Shown: one piece after another, positions 59,636-64,000 of the stretch
Layout: each line of letters opens with the position of its first letter
How positions within the stretch are numbered: the stretch's first letter is position 1
From: Solirubrobacter ginsenosidimutans
GTDB lineage: Bacteria; Actinomycetota; Thermoleophilia; Solirubrobacterales; Solirubrobacteraceae
NCBI RefSeq assembly: GCF_027587205.1
Contig: NZ_JAPDOD010000008.1
Coordinates: forward strand, 62,001-126,000
Length of the DNA stretch: 64,000 bases
Direction of reading: 5' to 3'
The notes under the pieces: generated by a model
Databases searched by the model: none
What the model was told of the DNA's origin: nothing
The model's input: only the letters and a program-made list of their open reading frames with translations
Position numbers and translations under genes: made by a program

Positions 59636-60365
59636 CGTCACGTTGGAGCGCCGCGGCGCCGTCGCCTGGGTCACGTTCGACCGCCCCGAAGCCCACAACG
59701 CGATGACGTTCGCGATGTACGACCGGCTCGTCGAGCACTGCGAGGCCGTCGACGCCGACGACGAGCTCAAGGTCATGGTCCTGCGCGGCGCGGGCAGTCG
59801 CGCGTTCGTCGCCGGCACCGACATCCGCCAGTTCGCCGAGTTCAAGTCCGCCCAGGACGGGCTGATCTACGAGGCGCGGATCGACGCCGTCCTGGACCGC
59901 CTCGAGGCCGTGCGCAAGCCGACGATCGCGCTCGTCGACGGCTTCGCCATGGGGTCCGGCCTCGCGATCTCCGCCGCCTGCGACCTGCGGGTGATCACGC
60001 CGAACGCCAAGTTCGGCATGCCGATCGCTCGCACCGTCGGCAACTGCCTCTCGATGGGCAACTACGCCCGCCTCGCCCAGGCCATCGGCGCGCCCCGGCT
60101 GAAGGAGGTCATGTTCCTCGCCCGCGCGATCGGCCCCGACGAGGCGGCCGCGATCGGCTTCGCGTCCGCCGTGACCGACGACCCGGAGGCTCATGTCAGC
60201 GCGCTGTGCGAGACCCTCGCGTCCCACTCGCCCACGACCCTGTGGGTCACCAAGGAGGCCCTCCGCCGCGCCCGCCACGTCCCTTCGGGCGACGACCTCG
60301 TCCTCGAGGCCTACGGCAGCCCGGACTTCCGCACCAACGTGGCCCGCTTCCTAAAGCGCACCTAA
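59628..60365 (+). CDS. Enoyl-CoA hydratase/isomerase family protein
   Basis: A 245-aa crotonase-fold protein from a GTG start. It has FDRPEAHNAM near the N-terminus, the oxyanion-hole segments RAFVAGTDIRQF and GFAMGSGLAISAACDLRV, and FGMPIARTVGNCLS. A Glu expected for hydratases is not clear in the second site, so isomerase or hydrolase activity is possible. The stop codon lies within a REP-like hairpin, which may also end the transcript. Confidence 0.9.
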   Translation: MADVTLERRGAVAWVTFDRPEAHNAMTFAMYDRLVEHCEAVDADDELKVMVLRGAGSRAFVAGTDIRQFAEFKSAQDGLIYEARIDAVLDRLEAVRKPTIALVDGFAMGSGLAISAACDLRVITPNAKFGMPIARTVGNCLSMGNYARLAQAIGAPRLKEVMFLARAIGPDEAAAIGFASAVTDDPEAHVSALCETLASHSPTTLWVTKEALRRARHVPSGDDLVLEAYGSPDFRTNVARFLKRT

Positions 60366-60384
60366 GGGGCCAGACCCCTTAGGT
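60360..60384. repeat. REP-like hairpin over the enoyl-CoA hydratase stop
   Basis: ACCTAAGGGG and CCCCTTAGGT arms (10 bp, perfect) around CCAGA. The TAA stop of the gene is inside the left arm. The same arms occur in the longer element at 62297. It may act as a terminator. Confidence 0.75.
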
Positions 60385-60438
60385 GGGGTTTAGGTTGCTT
60401 CGCCGTCGGGACGGTGAGAGGATCGCGGCGAGGTTGCC

Positions 60439-62280
60439 ATGTGGCATCACGCCGTCGCCACGCTCGTCGGACTCGTCGTCGCGCTGCCGGCGCCGGCGAC
60501 GTCGATCACTGTCGGCGACCTCGCGACCGGCCAGGGGCTCGACACCTTGTGGGCGACCCACCCGGGCGGGCTCTCGACGCTCACACCACGGATCGAGGGC
60601 GGTGCGACGCTCACCCACACGCTGAGTCTGCCCGGTGCCGACCCGGTCGTGGCGACGACCTACGGCGACCGCACGTTCGTCCTCGACCGCGCGTCCGAGG
60701 CCGTGCTCGTGTTCGGCGGCGACGAGGAGCAGGGCTTCACGCAACAGGCCACGGTGCCGGTCGGCAGGCGACCGAGCGCGCTCTACGTGGCCGACTTCAA
60801 CGGCGACGAGTTCCCCGACATCGCCGTGACCAACGAGGGCTCCGACGACGTCTCGATCGTCCTGGCCGGGCCGATTCCGGCGTATCTCCCGGAGCGCCGG
60901 ATCGCGGTCGGCTCGCAGCCGCGGGCGCTGGCCGCGGGCGACCACGACCACGTCGGCGGACTCGATCTCGTGGTGGCGAACTTCGGCTCGGGCACCGTGA
61001 GCGTCCTGCTCGGCGACCTCAAAGGCGGCTTCGCCGTCGGGAAGACGTTCGCCGTCGGTGCCGGCCCGACCGCGCTGCTGGGAGACGTCGACGTCAACAC
61101 CGACGGGATCGACGACATCGTGGTGGCGGACTCGCTCGACGGGACGGTCGCCGTGCTCCGCGGGACCGAGGGCCTGCCGGGCCTGGCGAAGTTCGTCGCG
61201 CTGCCGGGCGGCGCGGCGAGCCAGCCCGTCGCTCTGACGTACCTCTATCCGCCGGAGCGGTTCTCCGGCATCGACGTCTTCGTGGCCGCGCGGGGCACCG
61301 GTGCGCTACTGCGGCTGCACGTGCGATCGAGCGGAACCTTCGAGCCCGCGCGGACCGTGCGCGCGATCGCCCAGCCAGTGGCGGTCGAGGTCGGCAGCTT
61401 CGCGGGCGATCGCTACCGCGACTTCGCGGTGGCCGATGCCTTCGGCGGCGTGACGTTCATCCCGACCCCCGGCGCGCGCCTGATCGCGGCGGACCTGCGG
61501 GCGGTGAGCGTCGCCGCCCGCGACGGGACGATCGTCTGGTCCCGGCGGCTCGGCCAGAACCGCTACGGCCTGGCGCGGTCCGGCGGCGCGCTCCCCGATC
61601 CGGCCGCACGCAAGGACCCGCGCCCGCGGATCGGCCAGTCCAAGCGCGGCGCGCCCGTGCTGACCCGCGTCCGCTGCGGCCGGCGGCGTTGCACCGCCGT
61701 GGAGACGACGCTCTCCGGGGCGCGGGGGCGGCCCGTCCTCGTGCCGGTCCCCGCCGGCTGCCGCCTCCGCGATCTCGCGCGCTGGCGCGCAGCGGTCGCG
61801 TACGTGCTCGTCCGGGAGCCGAAGCACGGCTGCCCGCACGACGCGATCGGGCTGTGGCTGCGCCGCGGCACCGACCGCCCAAGAAGGGTGAGCCGGTACG
61901 CGGACGCACTCGGTGACCTCCGCGGCGACCGCATCACCTGGCACGAGACGCTCTACGGCGGCAGCGGCTGGCGGCTGCGCTACGCGCGCCTCCCCGGCAA
62001 GCCGGTCACGGTGGTCAGCGGCAACCTCGACTGCTGCCTGCTCGCCGGGGGCACCATCGATGGTCGCTATGTCTACTGGGACGAGAGCCCCGACACGGAC
62101 CGCGCGACGCTCAACCGCGTCCCGATCACGGCCGTCGGAGGCAACGCTTGCGAGTACCTCGAGCCGATCAACGGCTTCCCGTGGAGCAGCTTCGCGATCG
62201 ACCGCGGGAACCCGGTCTACGTCGACAGCTTCGGCGTCTTCGAGCTCGGGGCGGAGCACGCCCGCTGGCATCGCTGCTGA
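60439..62280 (+). CDS. Secreted FG-GAP/VCBS-type beta-propeller protein
   Basis: A 613-aa exported protein. The N-terminal signal (HAVATLVGLVVALPAPATS) is followed by FG-GAP/VCBS-like blades with calcium-type acidic loops: VADFNGDEFPDIAVTNEGSDDVSIVL, GGLDLVVANFGSGTVSVLLGD and DVDVNTDGIDDIVVADSLDG. The C-terminal ~250 residues form a second part with paired Cys residues (CGRRRC, CCLL) and a WHETLYGGSGWRLRYARLPG segment. The function is not known; surface display or adhesion would fit such proteins. Confidence 0.85.
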   Translation: MWHHAVATLVGLVVALPAPATSITVGDLATGQGLDTLWATHPGGLSTLTPRIEGGATLTHTLSLPGADPVVATTYGDRTFVLDRASEAVLVFGGDEEQGFTQQATVPVGRRPSALYVADFNGDEFPDIAVTNEGSDDVSIVLAGPIPAYLPERRIAVGSQPRALAAGDHDHVGGLDLVVANFGSGTVSVLLGDLKGGFAVGKTFAVGAGPTALLGDVDVNTDGIDDIVVADSLDGTVAVLRGTEGLPGLAKFVALPGGAASQPVALTYLYPPERFSGIDVFVAARGTGALLRLHVRSSGTFEPARTVRAIAQPVAVEVGSFAGDRYRDFAVADAFGGVTFIPTPGARLIAADLRAVSVAARDGTIVWSRRLGQNRYGLARSGGALPDPAARKDPRPRIGQSKRGAPVLTRVRCGRRRCTAVETTLSGARGRPVLVPVPAGCRLRDLARWRAAVAYVLVREPKHGCPHDAIGLWLRRGTDRPRRVSRYADALGDLRGDRITWHETLYGGSGWRLRYARLPGKPVTVVSGNLDCCLLAGGTIDGRYVYWDESPDTDRATLNRVPITAVGGNACEYLEPINGFPWSSFAIDRGNPVYVDSFGVFELGAEHARWHRC

Positions 62281-62296
62281 CGCGCCGCGAAACATT

Positions 62297-62333
62297 AAGC
62301 CCACCTAAGGGGTCAGACCCCTTAGGTGGGCTT
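62297..62333. terminator. Long REP-like hairpin between converging genes, likely two-way terminator
   Basis: Two perfect 16-bp arms (62297-62312 and 62318-62333) around TCAGA, with the GGGGTCAGACCCC core. It lies 17 bp after the stop of the plus-strand gene and 25 bp before the stop of the minus-strand gene, the usual place for a two-way terminator. Confidence 0.7.
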
Positions 62334-62357
62334 TAGGTTCGGTGCGGGGGGATGTGG

Positions 62358-64000
62358 CTACTGCAGGCGCACCGTGGCGGTGACGGTCTTCGCGCCCTTG
62401 ACGCGCACCTTCACCGTCGCGGTCTTGCCGGCCCGGACGGCGTAGGCCTTCGTGCCGACGCTCGTCTTGCCTCGCAGCAGTTGGACCGTGCCGCGGCATA
62501 CCGCACCCGCGTCACCGCTGCAGTTGACCCGCACGCCCACGGCGCGGCGGCTGCTCACCCGCAGCGTCTTGGCCGACTTGAGCTTCGCGCTCGCGCGCAG
62601 CGTCTTGGCCGTGGCGGGGGACACGGGCACGGGCGCGGGCGCCGCGACCGGATCGGGCACGAGTGCCGTCTCCGGTGCCGGCGTCGGCGTCTGGACCGGG
62701 TCCTCGACCGTCCCACCGACCTCGACCGGCACGCTCACGGAGCCACCCGGCGCCGCCAGCACACCGAGGTGGGTCAGCGTGCGCTTCATGAACTCGTTGC
62801 GCGCCGACTCGTTGATGCCCTCGAAGCCGAACCCGGTGTAGAGCGTGTCATCGGTCGCGACGACGCCGCCCTCCTTGAACTCCTCCGTGCGCCGCTGCCA
62901 GCCGTTGGTCGGGACGTCGGTGCCGGCGGGCGGCGGGCCGACCGTCCAGCCGCCGAGCGAGGCCTCGAAGTCGTTGGACTCGATGACCGTCGCGCCGTCG
63001 GTGAGCTTGAGGTCGTCGATCCAGACACCCAAGCCCAGCGTGCCCCAGTCGGTGATCACCGAGATGCGCAGGTCGACCTTCTTGCCCGCGTACGCGGACA
63101 GATCGACGTTCCAGTCCGTCCACCCACCGGACGAGCCGGTGAACGCGTTCCAGTCGCCGCTCGTGCCGTGTGGCTCGCACGTCGCCGACCAGTAGTGCTG
63201 CAGGAACGGATGCGGGGCGTCCGCGTCCGACGCGAGGCCCTCCGGGCAGGAATCGCCCGTCGAGGTCGTGGTCAGGCTGACATCGGCATCGCCCGCGCCG
63301 TCGGTGTCGGCCTCGGGCAGCGTCGTCCAGGCGTCGCTGTCCGGATTGGTGGTGACATCGCGCGCCTCGACGGTCACCCAGTCCCAGTTCTCCTCCACGT
63401 CCCCGCTGAACTTGAAGTTCAGCTTGGGCGCGGTCCGACCGGTCAGATCCAGCGTCTTGCCGAAGCGCTTGTACGCCTGGCTGTCGGCGCCGGCGGACAT
63501 GTACATCGTCCCGCTGTATGGGCTGAACGGCGCCGCGCCCGGGCGCAGCCAGTCGGCCACGCTGCGCGACGACGCGAACTGCGGGAACTGCGCCGGCGGG
63601 AGCACCGACGATGTCACGACGAACGTCGCCGAGTGATCCTGGTTCCCGGCGCCGGTCTCGTCGAACAGCCACGACATCCCCTCGTAGGGCCCGTGACCGC
63701 GCAACGCGAACGGGTGTCCCGCCTCGTCGTCGAACGTGTTGCCGGGCGAGGCGTAGATGTACGCACCGAGGTAGTACTGGAGGAAATCGTCGTTGTGGGC
63801 GATGCAGCCGTCGGCCGCCGACGGATCATCCGGGTTGAACTCGACCTGCGCGTTGCTGCACCACTTGCCACCCTCCGGCGGTTCCGGGAACCCGAAGTTG
63901 CGGAACTCGTTGCCCTCAGCCCACTGCTGCCCGGCGCTCTTGCCGGTGTAGAACAGCTTGCCGCCCTCGTTGAGGAAGTGGCGGACGTCGACCATCTCCT
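62358..64000 (-). CDS. Large secreted protein, C-terminal part (probable zinc carboxypeptidase with M6-like domain); 5' end outside window
   Basis: The visible 547 residues are the C-terminal part; the frame stays open to the window edge. VRHFLNEGGKLFYTGKSAGQQWAEGNEFRNFGFPEPPEGG resembles a segment found in large actinobacterial M14-type carboxypeptidases. A MAM/immune-inhibitor-A-like beta-sandwich follows (FKFSGDVEENWDWVTVEARD, GWTDWNVDLSAYAGKKVDLRISVITDW and GVWIDDLKLTDG). A Pro/Val/Ala-rich linker and a C-terminal beta domain with a Cys pair (NCSGDAGAVCRGTVQLL) end the protein. The peptidase call is by resemblance only, as the catalytic part is not in view. Confidence 0.7.
   Translation of the reverse strand, partial: EMVDVRHFLNEGGKLFYTGKSAGQQWAEGNEFRNFGFPEPPEGGKWCSNAQVEFNPDDPSAADGCIAHNDDFLQYYLGAYIYASPGNTFDDEAGHPFALRGHGPYEGMSWLFDETGAGNQDHSATFVVTSSVLPPAQFPQFASSRSVADWLRPGAAPFSPYSGTMYMSAGADSQAYKRFGKTLDLTGRTAPKLNFKFSGDVEENWDWVTVEARDVTTNPDSDAWTTLPEADTDGAGDADVSLTTTSTGDSCPEGLASDADAPHPFLQHYWSATCEPHGTSGDWNAFTGSSGGWTDWNVDLSAYAGKKVDLRISVITDWGTLGLGVWIDDLKLTDGATVIESNDFEASLGGWTVGPPPAGTDVPTNGWQRRTEEFKEGGVVATDDTLYTGFGFEGINESARNEFMKRTLTHLGVLAAPGGSVSVPVEVGGTVEDPVQTPTPAPETALVPDPVAAPAPVPVSPATAKTLRASAKLKSAKTLRVSSRRAVGVRVNCSGDAGAVCRGTVQLLRGKTSVGTKAYAVRAGKTATVKVRVKGAKTVTATVRLQ

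Noticed and set aside
1..64000. tRNA, rRNA, prophage, integrase or complete insertion sequence
   Set aside because: No such gene or repeat was recognised on either strand by reading. A covariance-model search would be needed to exclude small RNAs.

Overview
The window is about 64 kb of very GC-rich, densely coded DNA. The GC content, the frequent GTG and TTG starts, the actinobacterial style of the regulators (AraC, GntR/FCD, ECF, NarL) and the secreted beta-propeller proteins suggest an actinobacterium, probably of the Thermoleophilia/Solirubrobacterales kind. That placement is inferred from gene style and not proven. No rRNA, tRNA, CRISPR array or complete insertion sequence was seen, and no gap without a gene exceeds about 300 bases.

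1-17.7 kb is mixed. It holds an OmpR-type two-component pair (first gene cut by the window edge), a YCII protein with an ECF sigma factor carrying a C-terminal extension, and a DUF4253 protein. A Tat-exported PhoD phosphatase follows, behind 11-bp direct repeats that look like a PHO box. Then come several secreted or lipid-anchored proteins, two of which share a C-terminal module in inverted orientation, an AraC/SDR/Baeyer-Villiger-type monooxygenase group, a CBS protein, a PcpA-like dioxygenase and a CAP-domain protein.

17.8-23.5 kb is a signalling island: a NarL-type regulator, two degenerate kinase-like proteins, two receiver-only regulators and a four-PAS histidine kinase.

23.5-37.4 kb is a catabolic region around a molybdenum hydroxylase. 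On the minus strand a long chain of overlapping genes runs FCD regulator, fumarylacetoacetase-fold enzyme, FAD subunit, 2Fe-2S subunit, a molybdopterin subunit split into two genes, CoxD-like AAA ATPase, CoxE-like VWA protein, amidohydrolase, XdhC maturation factor and a small monooxygenase. Divergent from it are a polar amino-acid-type ABC transporter, an ornithine cyclodeaminase family protein and a nitrilase. Together they look like uptake and hydroxylation of a nitrogen-containing, perhaps heterocyclic, compound.

37.4-48.8 kb is the most striking locus. A GntR regulator faces an 11-gene operon: FAH-family enzyme, CxxH ferredoxin, ferredoxin reductase, class I amidotransferase, glutamine-synthetase-like ligase, cytochrome P450, extradiol dioxygenase, acetoacetate-decarboxylase-like protein, aldehyde dehydrogenase, APC permease and a second GntR regulator. 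The set reads as an amine-glutamylating, P450-driven, ring-cleaving pathway. Two matching palindromes and a probably leaderless promoter lie at its head.

48.8-64 kb contains an oxidoreductase/isomerase pair, an encapsulin shell with its ferritin-like cargo, and an AraC gene carrying in-frame palindromic repeats. It also has a decayed dicarboxylate permease with a perfect 32-bp palindrome, a fused FAD/FeS dehydrogenase, a class V aminotransferase with a CoA-transferase and an enoyl-CoA hydratase, a secreted beta-propeller protein, and the C-terminal part of a large secreted protein that runs off the window. Hairpins with a GGGGTCAGACCCC-like core recur in this last region.
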